Assembly: GCA_016987375.1 (NCBI GenBank)
Contig: PJRA01000508.1
Location: 948,592-1,012,591, forward strand
Length of the DNA stretch: 64,000 nucleotides
DNA from: Brachionus koreanus
Lineage: Eukaryota > Rotifera > Eurotatoria > Ploima > Brachionidae
Direction: 5' to 3'
This document shows positions 45,425-56,741 of this stretch, piece after piece. Position 1 is the stretch's first letter. Each line of letters opens with the position of its first letter. The translations under genes were made by a program, and so were the position numbers. Under the pieces are notes generated by a model that was given only the letters and a program-made list of their open reading frames with translations, was not told the origin of the DNA and ran no database searches.

Positions 45425-48400
45425 TCATTTTTTTGCCAAATTTGTTAGATTGCTGTTGGTTAAAGAAATAGCTCGATATTTTGAACTTGGACTTATAAAA
45501 GAATCTCGTTTCTCATAGTTTGGTTTATTTTCAAAAGCATATTGATAAACAATTATGACACAATCTTTGCATAGTTCAACTACTCTATAGCAGCACTTCA
45601 ATTCATTTTCACTTATTTGAAATGTACTTTTGTTAAAAATCGATTCCCAAGTTCTTAAAATTTTTTTTTTAATTTTTAGAAAAAAAAATTTCCTTTATTT
45701 AATCCAAATAAATTTTTTTTTAATTAATTTGAAATTCTCAATTGAATAAAATAAACTAAATTTCTTTTTATCAAATAAATTTGATTCAAAAAATTTTTAG
45801 TTTTTTTTTCAAATTCAATCAAAAATTTTCTTTAGAAAAAAATTGGAGCTTACGAGTTAGATGATTCGAAACAATTCCAAAGCCCTTGTCCATGCATCCA
45901 AAGTAGTCTATTGAATAATTTTAAGAAAATTTTGTAAAGCCTTAAATTGTCAACTGAATCAACCATGAAAACTTTTTGCAATATGACAATTACATTTGAT
46001 TTCACAATATTTATTATTTTAGTTCGTTTGTTATCATCTAATTTGACCATCCAATAATCTGCCAATTTTGGCTTATATGAGTCTAATTTTGAATATATTT
46101 TTTGCAATATATGCCTGGTTTGCTGATTTGTTTTACCGGGAAATTTAATTTCTAATTGATTAAGTAGCTTTAAACATGCTACAGTAAGTGTAGAAATATT
46201 ATTTTTGGATAAATCTTCTTGTGCTTGAAAAGAATCACGTGATTTAACCGGAACTGGATTGCTTGTACCATTCACGCTTTGTTTTTTCTGATGATTTCGA
46301 ATTTGTTTAAGCAATTCCTGTTGTTCCGATTTGTTTACATTTGCAATTTCAGACGTTTTAAGCTCTAATTCCGTTGATCTCCGTCCGAGCGGTTTAGATA
46401 TTTTTGTATTTATTACCGAATTTAAAAGAGTGTTTACACGGTTCTGTGTGATATTATCTTTTTCGACCAAGGATTTACTGGATATTCGCTTCCCTGAGTT
46501 TATGTTTAATTCTACTTTCGAGTCTTTACTCTCTTCAATGTAAATGTCATCACCTTTATTTCTGAAAGATTCCACAGAATGACTCCGTATCTCGCTTGGC
46601 TTATTAATTTGATTATTTGAAATTTCTTTATTTCTGTTAAAGTGGTTTTGGTAAAAGGCATCATGATGTCGGCTATAATGATATTCGTTTTCATCATTAT
46701 CTGAGTTAGATGGACTCTCATCTTCTGTATCACTGGTTATATAATCATCTTTTAAGTATTCATTTAGCTTTTTATACCGATCAATATCTGATTCATCATA
46801 AAACTCATCATCACATTCTGCCAGTTCATATAATAATTCGTCCTCCTAAAATTTTAATCTTATTTAAGGTAAATATTTCTTAATTAGAAAAAAATAAAAA
46901 ATAAATTTTAAAAATTAGAATTATTATCTTATTTCAATCGGCATTGTGAATTCTGGAACAAAAACAAAAACGAAAATTTAGCTTTAAAATAGTTTTTTTC
47001 GTAAGGATCTAAAAACTGTTGTGAAAAATGTAATAGCTGATTGAAGGTATGTATCATCAAAATTGTTTCTGTAAAAACTGTGCAATTTCTAAGACATATA
47101 GTATTTTGCATCATTGCACAGTTTTTACAGAGACAATTTTGATGATACATACCTTCAATCAGCTATTACATTTTTCACAACAGTTTTTAGATCCTTACGA
47201 AAAAAACTATTTTAAAGCTAAATTTTCGTTTTTGTTTTTGTTCTAGAATTCAAAATGCTAAATTTTTTATATTCGTTTTGTATCAGAACTATTTCAGATA
47301 TTCAAAAATATATAATGTATTTGCTTCTTAATAAATTTTATTAATTTGTCAAAAGAAATGTGTTTCTTTTTCAGAAACCAACTTTTTCTCGATTAATAAT
47401 TATTTTCATTCAATCAATAAAGCTTTCATCGTTTTTTTTTATTGATCTATAATTAACAATGAGTGACAGTTTCGCCTTCTGCAATTTTATATAAATAATT
47501 ATATATAAATTAAAGTAAGCTGAGACACAATCTATCTTACAAAGTTTAATTTTAAAAGCATATTTAATTGTACAAATACAAATACAAATATTCTCGTCCA
47601 TTTTCGAATATCATAACGACTAATTTTCTCCAAATTGCCCCTTTAGTTTTTTTTAAAAGATTTTTAACCAAAGAAAACATCAATTAATTGATGATGTTTT
47701 TAAGAAAAAATGCTTTTTAAAATGATTATAGTTGAGCAAATCGGCGGACGACATTTATTTATAAAAGTCTTAATTTTTAAAACTTCACTAGAGTATATAG
47801 AAAGATAAAATATTATCATTTTGTGAAATTCATTTTATTTTGCACTTTTTTATCAACTATCCAAACAATCATATTTTTTATGAACTGATATCTAAAGTCT
47901 TTGCGCTCATTTTGAATCAATTTGAAAAATTCTTAACAAAGGCAGTTTCTATGCTTTTTAATTGTTTTATGGATAAAAATAAATTCCTCCTATACAAATC
48001 TTTTAATATGTCGACGATTCTTTGTCCAGTACAACCATTTAAAAAAAAGGATTTTATGATTATATTTAAAAATTATATTTAGAAAACTGTAAAACTTTGC
48101 CTATAGAAGTAAACTATCCCTAATTTACATTTATTCTTCTTATTTTTATTAATTTAAAAATTAAAAAAATTAAATTTCAATCTTTTCAAATAAAGTAATC
48201 TTCTTTAACTATTAAAAACACCAATTTTGAGTTAAATTAAAATATTTCAAAATTTTCAAAAAATTTTCAAAATTTAATTAACTCATGAATAAAAAAATCG
48301 ATAAATAAACTAAATTGATAAATCAATTGAGTATTTAATATTCATTAATCAATTTTTTAATTTAATTTTTCTCTCTTGTTTTTTAATAATTGAAAACAAT

Positions 48401-51066
48401 TTTAAAATTTTTTAAATTAAATTACGAGGATAATTAGATCAGAGAGATCAAGTTATTTTAAAAAAAAATGCTTTTTTTAAGTAATTTCAGCTAAAATTAA
48501 TTAAAGCATTAGTAAAAAAAATTAAAATAAAGCTTTTTTTCTATTAAAATATTAAAATGAAATTTTTTTCTTTGTAAACAATTTGTTCTAGAAAGTTTGC
48601 ACTGAAATTTTAAAATTATTTGTTTTGATTTTTCACTTTAATTGGAACCTGTAAAGCTCTTAATTATAAAGTTATAAACACATTTATTTTTAAAATTACT
48701 CGACTTGAAATTAAGCTTTAAATGCCGAGTCAAAATTGGCTTTTAAATTTCTATATCTCCATGACTTCAGCCAAAAATAATAATAAAAATAAAAATATTA
48801 CTCTTTATTACCTTGATCTATTTTTTTAATTTTAAATCTACAGCTCTCACTTATTTAATTAAAGAGTCTAATTAAATTAAATGTGATCATTCATCTAATT
48901 TTTCTTGCAATTGGAAAAAATTGACAAGATAAATAATTTCGCTTCAAAAATTTTACACAAATTACAAAAATTTACTTTGATTCTCTCATAGGTTTTTTTC
49001 CATTGAACATGCTTCCCGATCGGATAGAAAAGATTGAACGCTGTGTTGAGTATATTCAAATAATAATCCATGTCGTATTTATCATCAATGGGAAAAAGAC
49101 GAGAAAAATTGCCCAGATTTCGATTTTCAAAGTCTTGTCTTTTTTGTTCTCGTCTCAGCAACTTAATCTGATCAATCTTAAAAAAAATTTATTTAGAAAA
49201 ATAGCTCAATTCTTAAAAAAACAATTTTACCAGTTCAGTTTTTCGCTTTTCTTTAGATTTAAGCTTTCTAATTGTATTTAAATTTGAATTTGAATTGTTG
49301 TTTGGACTAAGACCCGACAAACCTGAGTTTAAACTACCAGTCGGAAATAAAACTTTTTGTTCGAAACTGTTAAAATCGTTTCTGCTTGAATTTAAATTGT
49401 ATAGACGCTTTTTGGTCTCAACTTTTTCCATTTGTTTGCTTCGTTGTCGATCCGAGGCTCTCAAATGCAAAAGTTCAAATGTGTCTATGAGCAGCCGTGC
49501 TTTAATATCGAAATCAATCTGCTGGCTGGCTCCAAAACTCGGCGATCTATTCACTTCAATAACCCATGGTTTCAATTTTTCATCAAGTAAAATATCAAAG
49601 CCTAGAATTTCGTAGCACACACTGTCTGTTCCTGGTATTTGTCCTGGCCTGCACATTTTATAAGTATGGAACAAATACGGTTCGGCAACAAGCAAAGTTT
49701 TTAAAATTATATCCTAAATTTAATAAAATTAATTTAATATCTTATTTATCTAGAAATTATTAATTCTAAAATAAATTACTTGAATATTTTTCCATATTTT
49801 ACTTGAGTCTATATTGTTCCGTCTGAAATGGTCAAAAAGATATTTTAGAGTTCTTTTGGTGCCAGTCTCGCCAGTGGGATCACCTTCGTCATAATGATTT
49901 TTATTGCGCTTATTAACAGAATAATTTGTCAAATGCATATACAAGTGATCAATGTTGGACTCATTGGGTTCTTGGTATTCCTCTGTACCTAATCGTACCA
50001 ATCCGTTGTTAAAAATAAAAGCTCGCAAAGGATCACATGAAGTGACCAACGCGTATATGCGTAAGTCAAATTTAAATCCATCTAACAGATACGGATTTGG
50101 TATGTATTCTTGAACGACATAATTTTCGGTAGGATGAATTTTATCCAAATTTCGAAATAGCTTTATGCCATGACCCATCGCTCCGTTCGAAGGCTTCATA
50201 ATAAAAGTTTTTTTTTGCTGAATTTTTTTCATTTCATTTGTGTATGCAAGCAAATTAGAATAGTCTCCAGGCATGACCCATGTCTTTGGAACAAAATCAA
50301 ATTCCTTGGGCAAAACCTTGCAAATTTTTAGAATATTTTTAGCTAGCGCGTCTTTTCGAGATATTTCGGACATGGCCGGAAAGTGATTGAATCTTTGAAA
50401 CGATTTCAATTCCGATACACCCTCAACACTGACACGTGTGTCATCCCAAATCAAGTTGCTTGATTTTTTTTTATTTTTTATTTTATTAGGAAAAATTAAA
50501 GTAAATTACCAATCGAAATTATCGTCGGAAAAAACTTTGCATCCTATGGACTCCAAAACGTTTCTAACTGAGAAAAACAAAAAAAAAACTAAGAATTTCT
50601 TTATTAAAAGAAAAATTAAAAAAATACTTATTTCAAATTTAGTTCCTGAAATATTAGCTGAAATCTTATACTTGTGTTTGTTTTTCATCCTGTGTAAAAA
50701 GTTTTTATTTACTTTACAAGAGACTGAATTGTTGGCTCTATCTGTATCTGAAGTTTTCTTCGGCTCGTCAATACTATAATATTTGCTTGTTGGTAAAACA
50801 TTTTTATGCATAATTTTTGTGTTTGTCTGTCTGGCACTGTCGTTATCACTTCCGCTGAAACTTTCGTTATTCATGAGCCGCTTAACTGTATTCGAATGCA
50901 ACTTTGGTGCCGAAAACTTGCCGCTATCATTGTTTGATTTGAATACTTCCAATTTATTCGGATGACTCAACGACAACCTGTTGCTCGTGAGCTGTGTCAA
51001 CGATGGTCTCTTCCGATTCATACTTCTGGACAAATCATCTGGCGAGTTGTTCATTACTTTCATCAT
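45425..51066 (-). CDS. TTLL7: Tubulin polyglutamylase TTLL7
   Basis: This enzyme adds glutamate side chains to tubulin. Seven exons (50628-51066, 50510-50567, 49780-50458, 49231-49713, 48976-49176, 45854-46845, 45425-45653) join in phase to 1026 aa (human TTLL7 has 887). After a Ser/Asn-rich leader come KISANISGTKFEI and NLIWDD, then the TTL ligase core: KTFIMKPSNGAMGHGIKL, VVQEYIPNPYLL, KFDLRIYALVTSCDPL, YMHLTNYSVNK, and GFDILLDEKLKPWVIEVNRSP with the metal-binding E..N. The basic helical segment that reads microtubules in this family follows (KKRLYNL..KRQDFENRNLGN). The far C-terminal domain is clearly that of TTLL7: IKFPGKTNQQ, YWMVKLD, LFNRLLWMHGQGLWNCF, WESIFNKS. Intron 5 is 2.1 kb and holds a 300-bp foldback. 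Confidence 0.95.
46846..48975. other. TTLL7 intron 5 (2.1 kb)
   Basis: The flanking exons join directly in phase (..KTYERIK then EDELLYELAEC..), matching the order in vertebrate TTLL7, so no exon is needed here. The intron contains the foldback at 46949-47251. The rest is AT-rich. An 80-codon plus-strand frame at 47840-48082 has no recognisable features. Confidence 0.7.
46949..47251. repeat. Near-perfect 300-bp foldback (hairpin) in TTLL7 intron
   Basis: Arms of about 138 bases (46949-47086 and 47114-47251) are reverse complements with only a few mismatches, separated by a loop of about 27 bases (47087-47113). The outer ends are GAATTCTGGAACAAAAAC and, inverted, GAATTCTAGAACAAAAAC. Each arm contains the same open frame (ILMIHTFNQLLHFSQQFLDP and beyond), read outward on opposite strands. 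A transcript through the intron would fold into a long double-stranded stem. Confidence 0.9.
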
Positions 51067-52599
51067 TTTTTTTTCAATTTTACGAAAACCTAAACAAGAA
51101 TCTAAAAAAGATTCAAATTTAAATTATATGAAATTTTACTAAAACCACTTTATACTCTCACCATTAGCTAATTAAATCGAGTGGGTTATTTTATAAAAAT
51201 TTTTGATATTGAAACTTTGTTTGCCTTTGGTAAAATATAAATATTCACTCACTCAAACTGAGCTCTCGTTTGTTTTGATTTATCGCTATTTTCATTCGAT
51301 ATAAATACGTGAGTGTTGTTTTTATTCCAAGAGAGACAAGAAGGTAATGAAGAAATAAAGAAAATATAATTGTATAAGAATTTTTTATTAAAAAAAATAA
51401 TAGAAAAAAAGCCCATAGTTTTGGTTGCTAGGCAGCCTGAAACTTTTTTTTTACTTATTTATATCGAATTTTTATTGCATTATCTTGGATAAATACATTA
51501 GAAATACTCGAGATATCAGCTTATTGTTTACTTTTCATAATATTGTTTTTAATTATTCATTTTCAAAAAAAGTCGTAGACCAAATATTTACATCAAGTGT
51601 TCTAAAATGAGTCTGGCTAAATAAACTATGCCTAGCTCTAATCATACTATCATGTAATTTTAATAATGTTTGAATTAGTTTTGATAATCTAAAATTTAAA
51701 TTTAGACGCTAAAATGTTTTCAGAGATTTAAAAAGATTTATTTGTTTTTTTTTAAATCAAATTTTTGAAATTTTTCCGTTAAATAACTTTTTAGAAATTA
51801 TTCAAAGGAATGAAATTCAAAGCGCCCATAGCTACTTTTAAATCTAAAGCTTAGTTTAAGTTAAATAAAAGCAATTAGAATTTTTACACGCTGATGGCTA
51901 GAAAATATTTCTAATTTTCGGAAATAATAAAAAAACTTATATTTTACAGGAATAAACAGCTGTTAGTTTTTAATTAAAGAGTAAAATCAATCATGAATAT
52001 TTGTTAATTAAATTCAAAATGAGAAGTTAAATTAGGAAAATTGGTAAAAATTTAAAAAAAAAATGAATTTGAAAATAAAATCCCACCATGATTTTTAAGT
52101 AATACTTTAGCTAATAAAAATATACCTAAATCAGAGCTTAAGAACCAATTTTACTCTTTTATTTGCAAATTATTGATTTTGTTATTTTTAAAAGCAGTCA
52201 AATTTTTGATGACAAATCTGTTCAAGAACAGTTTTAAATTTTTATTACTTTTTTATACCATAATAGAAAAGTCTAACTATTTATTTTTAATTAATTATGT
52301 CCAATTTGTTTGGTGCTTCAATAGTTATATAATTTTTTGATTAAAATCAAATATTAAAATAATATTGAATAAAATAAAAAAAAATCGTTTTACAAACATT
52401 CTCTGAGCTAGAAATAAAACTTGAAAGTCGAATATATTAATTTTAATTATTTTATTATTTAGGGTAACAAATTATTAAGCCTAATTTAATATGACTTAAT
52501 TTTCATAATCTATGCTCAAAATAATATTTTTTTACTTGCATGAAATACTTTTGAAAAATTTAAAAATTATGAATTTTTTAAATCACCTATGAGATCAAA
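51067..52599. other. Divergent intergenic region TTLL7 / SWEET
   Basis: 1.5 kb of AT-rich DNA expected to contain both promoters. I recognise no ORF, repeat or RNA gene. Confidence 0.5.
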
Positions 52600-53430
52600 A
52601 TGATAGATATAGTTTACTCAGTGGGTAACTTGGCAATTGTCTGTACTTTATTTTTGTTTCTATCGGGTAGTCAGCCATGTTTAAAGATAATTAAATCAAA
52701 ATCTGTAGGAGATATTTCTCCAATGCCATTTCTAACAGCATTTATAAAGTATACATGATTAATTTACCTTAAATTATTATTAGCTTCTTTTTTTAGCTGT
52801 GTAATAGTTTTTCTTTATGGAGTTTTAATCAAAAATTACCAAATAATCACAATAAATGCCATTGGCTTCAATATTGAAATAGTCTACATCATATTATTTT
52901 TATACTATGTTCCGAATAAAAAAAAAATTATTCATCAAATTATATTTTTAACAGTGCTAATAATAACAGTTGGATTTTATTCGTTTATCTATGAGCCTAA
53001 TTCTAAAATTTCATCCAAATACATTGGATTTATGGGATCTGTTTCTTCAATAATTATGTTTGGATCGCCTTTAGCTTCTTTAGTAATTTTGAAAGTTTAT
53101 TCATTGTAACATTGAAATAACAATTGAAATTATTTTTTAGAGAAGCGTTATGATGACCAAAAGTACTGAATCTTTATCGTTTTATTTGTGTATGGCTAAT
53201 TTTTTCTGCTCATTTTTATGGGCCGTTTATGGCTTGTTGCTAAAGGACAAATTTATCTACGTAATTTAATTTAAATTTTAATCTATTTTTTATTAAATAT
53301 AATTTCTTTAAAGGTTCCTAACATTGTGGGTTCTTTACTTGGCTTTGCTCAAGTGTCACTTTTTGCAAAGTTTCCAGCACAGTCAGTAAACACTCGAAGC
53401 AAGCTAAAAACTGATGATTCAGGACTGTAA
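52600..53430 (+). CDS. SWEET1: SWEET sugar transporter
   Basis: SWEET proteins are facilitative sugar uniporters in plasma or internal membranes. Four exons (52600-52748, 52797-53082, 53141-53260, 53314-53430) join in phase to 223 aa, the family's usual size. The protein has seven helices arranged as two MtN3/saliva repeats. The first repeat has SVGDISPMPFLTAFINC and VFLYGVLIKN; the second has FMGSVSSIIMFGSPLASL, then RSVMMTKSTESLSFYLCMAN and LWAVYGLLLKDKFIYVPN. These are the positions of the conserved P-loop prolines and the TKSxxSLxF motif. The C-tail is short and polar. Animals usually have one copy (SWEET1/Rag1-activating protein). The gene breaks up into small exons, none of which forms a long ORF. 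Confidence 0.93.
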
Positions 53431-55061
53431 TCAAAAAATCTAAAATTTTATACTCTTTTTTTTTAAATTATTTAATAAGATGGCCTTAAAGCAATTCAAA
53501 TTCTATAAAGCAATGAAATTCTTTTTTACAGTTAATAAAATTAAATCTTTAAAATTCTACTAGTATTTAATTCAAACAAATTTTGGTCTGTTTTGTGTTC
53601 CCTTTTGAAAATTCAGAAACAAGCAATCAGTTAGAAAATAAATATTCGGGTGAATCCGTGAAAATTTTAAAGTGAATGAATGAAAAGTGAATAAAAATTT
53701 TATTTTTTTATTTAAACAAGAAATGCTAAATTGTTTTAGTGACATAAGTATTTTTTGGTAAATAAACTGAAATAAACATTATGACGTCTTACCCGAAAAT
53801 TCTTTAAACAATAAGAATAAATAGTGTTTTCTTAAACTTTGATAATATAAATTTTAACTAGTATTTACTTTGCGTTTCTATCAAAATAGTAAATTTTTAT
53901 AAGGTAACAGTATTTTAATTGAAAAAAAATAGAAGCTTATTTTCCATTAATGATGCAAATCTAAAAATTTAAAAATTACAAAAAATTTGTAACTTTTCTG
54001 AATTATTAGTTGAAAAATTTTTATTTCTTTTCAATTGTATTTAGTTTCATTTAAAGTCTCAAAAATTTTGAAGATTTTTTTAAACAATATAAAAAACAAA
54101 AAATCCCAGTATACTTTTAGCTATATTATAAAAATCTGTTAAAATGCGTGATCTGTGAAGCATTATATTTTTTCACTACAAGAATAAAAAATTACAAATC
54201 ATTCAAATAAATCTTTTTTGCAATGTTTACAGCAGTTACCTTCGAATCATTGAAAATTAAAATTTTACAATTAAGAGAGTTTTTTGTGAATATATTTCGT
54301 TGCTTTTTCTTCATTAGTAGGTAATTATTTGATACAATTTGATTAAATTTTTGAAAATTTTTATTAATGAGAAATTCATGCATTTAAAGCTTGAAAATAA
54401 TCTAAAGGACTTAATATCAAAACATCCTTATCAAAATATTTCCAAGATTTTATTCGATATTGAGTCATGATTTTAGATCAGGATAGTTTAAGAGTAATAA
54501 CTTGGATCATTTTCTTTTGGATATTTTTTTATGAACCTACATTTTTGCTTTTCACGTTTTTCAGTTTGAATTATTTCAACTTTTTAAAGGCGAATAGAAT
54601 GAGAATAGCATTTTTCTAGAAAATCACTATAAATATATGATGGTTGGAATACTTAATGTTGAAAAATAATTGGAAAATGCATTATTCTTTGCTAAATCAT
54701 TCAAAATTCATTAGAAAGAAGTTCTTTACATAAGCTTATTTAGTAAATTAGATTAATTTTGTATTTTTACGAAGGTTTATTTAAAATTTTTTGAAATTTT
54801 AGTTAATTATTTGAATATATCCTCTAAAAAAATTTATTCTAAATTCTTTTGTTAATGTTATTTTTAAATTAAAATTAAATTTCGTTTTTTTCTATCAATA
54901 AAATTACACAATCTGATCAAAACCGAATAATTTGCACATATTTTTTTTTCACTGAGAAAAGTATCAACTGCTGCTTTTTAAAATTCATTTAAAAACTCCT
55001 TGAATTATATCTAATACGTCATCCATTTTTTTTAAATTTAAATTTTCATTTTTTTCCAAAA
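53431..55061. other. Intergenic, nothing recognised
   Basis: 1.6 kb, AT-rich. No supported gene or repeat. Confidence 0.5.
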
Positions 55062-56084
55062 ATGATTATGATAACTGATGCCTTAAAAATAGCTATTCAA
55101 AAAGTATGTCTTTCCATAATTAATATTTTCGTGTTTCGTCATGTTTTCAGCTTTGCCAAACAATGGCTTAGTGGATTTTTTGCTTTTATAGCAACAATAT
55201 TCATATCAAATAAAATTCGAACCAAGGGATACGAACTTTATAGAAAAATTAAATTCAAAGTTTTACCAGAATGGGAAAAATATGAAATAAAGTTCGATAA
55301 GAGCAAAATCGACTGTTTAAATTTGATCAACAATTCAGAAAATAAGGAATTAATCGAAGATTTTATTAGAACAGAGAAAAAATCATTTCAAAATGATTTA
55401 TTTAGTTATATATTTGGTTCTGCATCCCAGAGTGCTATTTTAAATCTGATAATAATCATAGCAATCGAATATTTGAATTCCAAATACTTTGAAAATATCA
55501 TTTTATCATTAATGAGCTGTGTTGGAGTGGCATTTATTTTATGTTTTGGAGCCAGCTTCAAATACTCATCAATTATAAGTGATGAATGGTCAAATTTACT
55601 AAAAAAAATAGAATCAGATGAAATTCAAAAAGCAAGTCAAAAATCGAAAAAAATACTTTTTGTCTATAATAGGGAAATTGGTGAAGAGAAAAAAAAAGAG
55701 GTTGTTGGTTTATGGTGGTGTCATTATAATTCAGATACTAAGTCAACCAGAGTTCAGCTAAAATTCTTGTCTGCTTCATATTCAGAGTTTTTGACCGACA
55801 TAGTTAACCATTTTGTATCAAATTATATCTTGAATTCGACAAATGAAGATGATCAAAGCTCACTACTAACAATTAATGGTCAAAATCAAGAAAAAACTAA
55901 AAATGAAAAGTATGAGTTTTTAGTTCCAGATTACTATGATCATGGATTAGTTTTTTCAAATGCTTTGAGAAAATCAGGCTTCAAGAAACATGATTCTTGG
56001 AAAGAATTTAAATTATTTCCATCAGTCGATTTCAAAATTTCATTGTTTAATAACTTTGATAGAAATAAAATAAAAACAAATTAA
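55062..56084 (+). CDS. Uncharacterised membrane protein, possibly acetyltransferase-like
   Basis: I do not recognise this 340-aa single-exon protein. Hydrophobic segments lie at about 15-30, 37-49, 124-138 and 146-166. Between them is a charged stretch (KVLPEWEKYEIKFDKSKIDC). After the last segment, a cytosolic-looking C-terminal half reads EEKKKEVVGLWWCHYNSDTK, then VQLKFLSASYSEFLTDIVNH. The pattern VVG-x-W-x-H-Y..LxFLSVS recalls membrane GNAT proteins of the NAT8 type, but the acetyl-CoA-binding R/Q-x-x-G-x-G/A loop is missing, so an active enzyme is doubtful. The AT-rich flanks and the long sustained frame support a real gene. The next gene begins 160 bp downstream on the same strand. Confidence 0.6.
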   Translation: MIMITDALKIAIQKVCLSIINIFVFRHVFSFAKQWLSGFFAFIATIFISNKIRTKGYELYRKIKFKVLPEWEKYEIKFDKSKIDCLNLINNSENKELIEDFIRTEKKSFQNDLFSYIFGSASQSAILNLIIIIAIEYLNSKYFENIILSLMSCVGVAFILCFGASFKYSSIISDEWSNLLKKIESDEIQKASQKSKKILFVYNREIGEEKKKEVVGLWWCHYNSDTKSTRVQLKFLSASYSEFLTDIVNHFVSNYILNSTNEDDQSSLLTINGQNQEKTKNEKYEFLVPDYYDHGLVFSNALRKSGFKKHDSWKEFKLFPSVDFKISLFNNFDRNKIKTN

Positions 56085-56243
56085 TTTAATATTGTTTAGT
56101 TAGTTAATAAAATAAAATAAAATTAACTTTTTTCTCAAGTTTATTTTAAGAACATTTTCTAAGAAATTTAGAAAAAATTATTAAAATCTAAATTTAGAAG
56201 AAAAAAACAAATTGTTAAATTTTATTTTCAAAACGATCCAAAA

Positions 56244-56741
56244 ATGGAAACTACGATTAAAATTCCAAGGGCACGTATCACAGTTAATTATGGTTCAAGT
56301 GACGAAGATGTTGAAAAATATAATAGTGTAAGAAATCTGTTGGAAAAATTTCATGTGGACGCAATTCGCGGTAAAATGCATTCGGACATATTGACTGTGG
56401 ATATGCAGCAATTATCTACGATGAAGGATGAGTTATTATTTAAATATAGAGAAGCTCCATCTGATGTCAGGGAAAGAATTCGCTCGATTAATGAAAAAGA
56501 TGTAGATGAATTTCAGTTTGTTTTGGATCTACCAAATAATTTTAAAGTGGTTCAAATAAGAACAGGTAATGTTCTTGGTTGTAAAAAAGTGAGTGTTCAA
56601 GAGTACGATTTTACAATAAATGCGAGATTAGAAACAAAATATCATAAAAATATAGTTGAAACTTTAAAAAATATATTTGATAATGATTTGCCAAAGTTGA
56701 TTGCTTTTTTTATGACTCATTCTTTTAATTTTACACAATAA
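56244..56741 (+). CDS. Uncharacterised small soluble protein
   Basis: A 165-aa intronless protein starting METTIKIPRARITVNYGSSD. It has no signal peptide or membrane segment, is mixed alpha/beta by composition, and has paired charged stretches (DELLFKYREAPSDVRERIRS). I cannot name a family. The clean ATG, the codon composition (less AT-rich than flanks) and position right after the preceding gene support it as coding. It could be lineage-restricted. Confidence 0.6.
   Translation: METTIKIPRARITVNYGSSDEDVEKYNSVRNLLEKFHVDAIRGKMHSDILTVDMQQLSTMKDELLFKYREAPSDVRERIRSINEKDVDEFQFVLDLPNNFKVVQIRTGNVLGCKKVSVQEYDFTINARLETKYHKNIVETLKNIFDNDLPKLIAFFMTHSFNFTQ

Noticed and set aside
45854..46845. Initially considered a separate unknown gene downstream of a tubulin ligase
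   Set aside because: Its FPGK..YWMVKLD..RLLWMHGQGLWNCF..WESIFNKS sequence is the C-terminal domain of TTLL7, and the splice phases connect it to the ligase exons.
46929..47246. Two nearly identical 65-73-codon ORFs on opposite strands
   Set aside because: They are the two arms of the foldback read outward, not two genes; no splice sites connect them to TTLL7.
47840..48082. 80-codon plus-strand ORF in the TTLL7 intron
   Set aside because: No recognisable features, AT-driven composition, and the flanking exons join in phase without it; it is also antisense to the gene.
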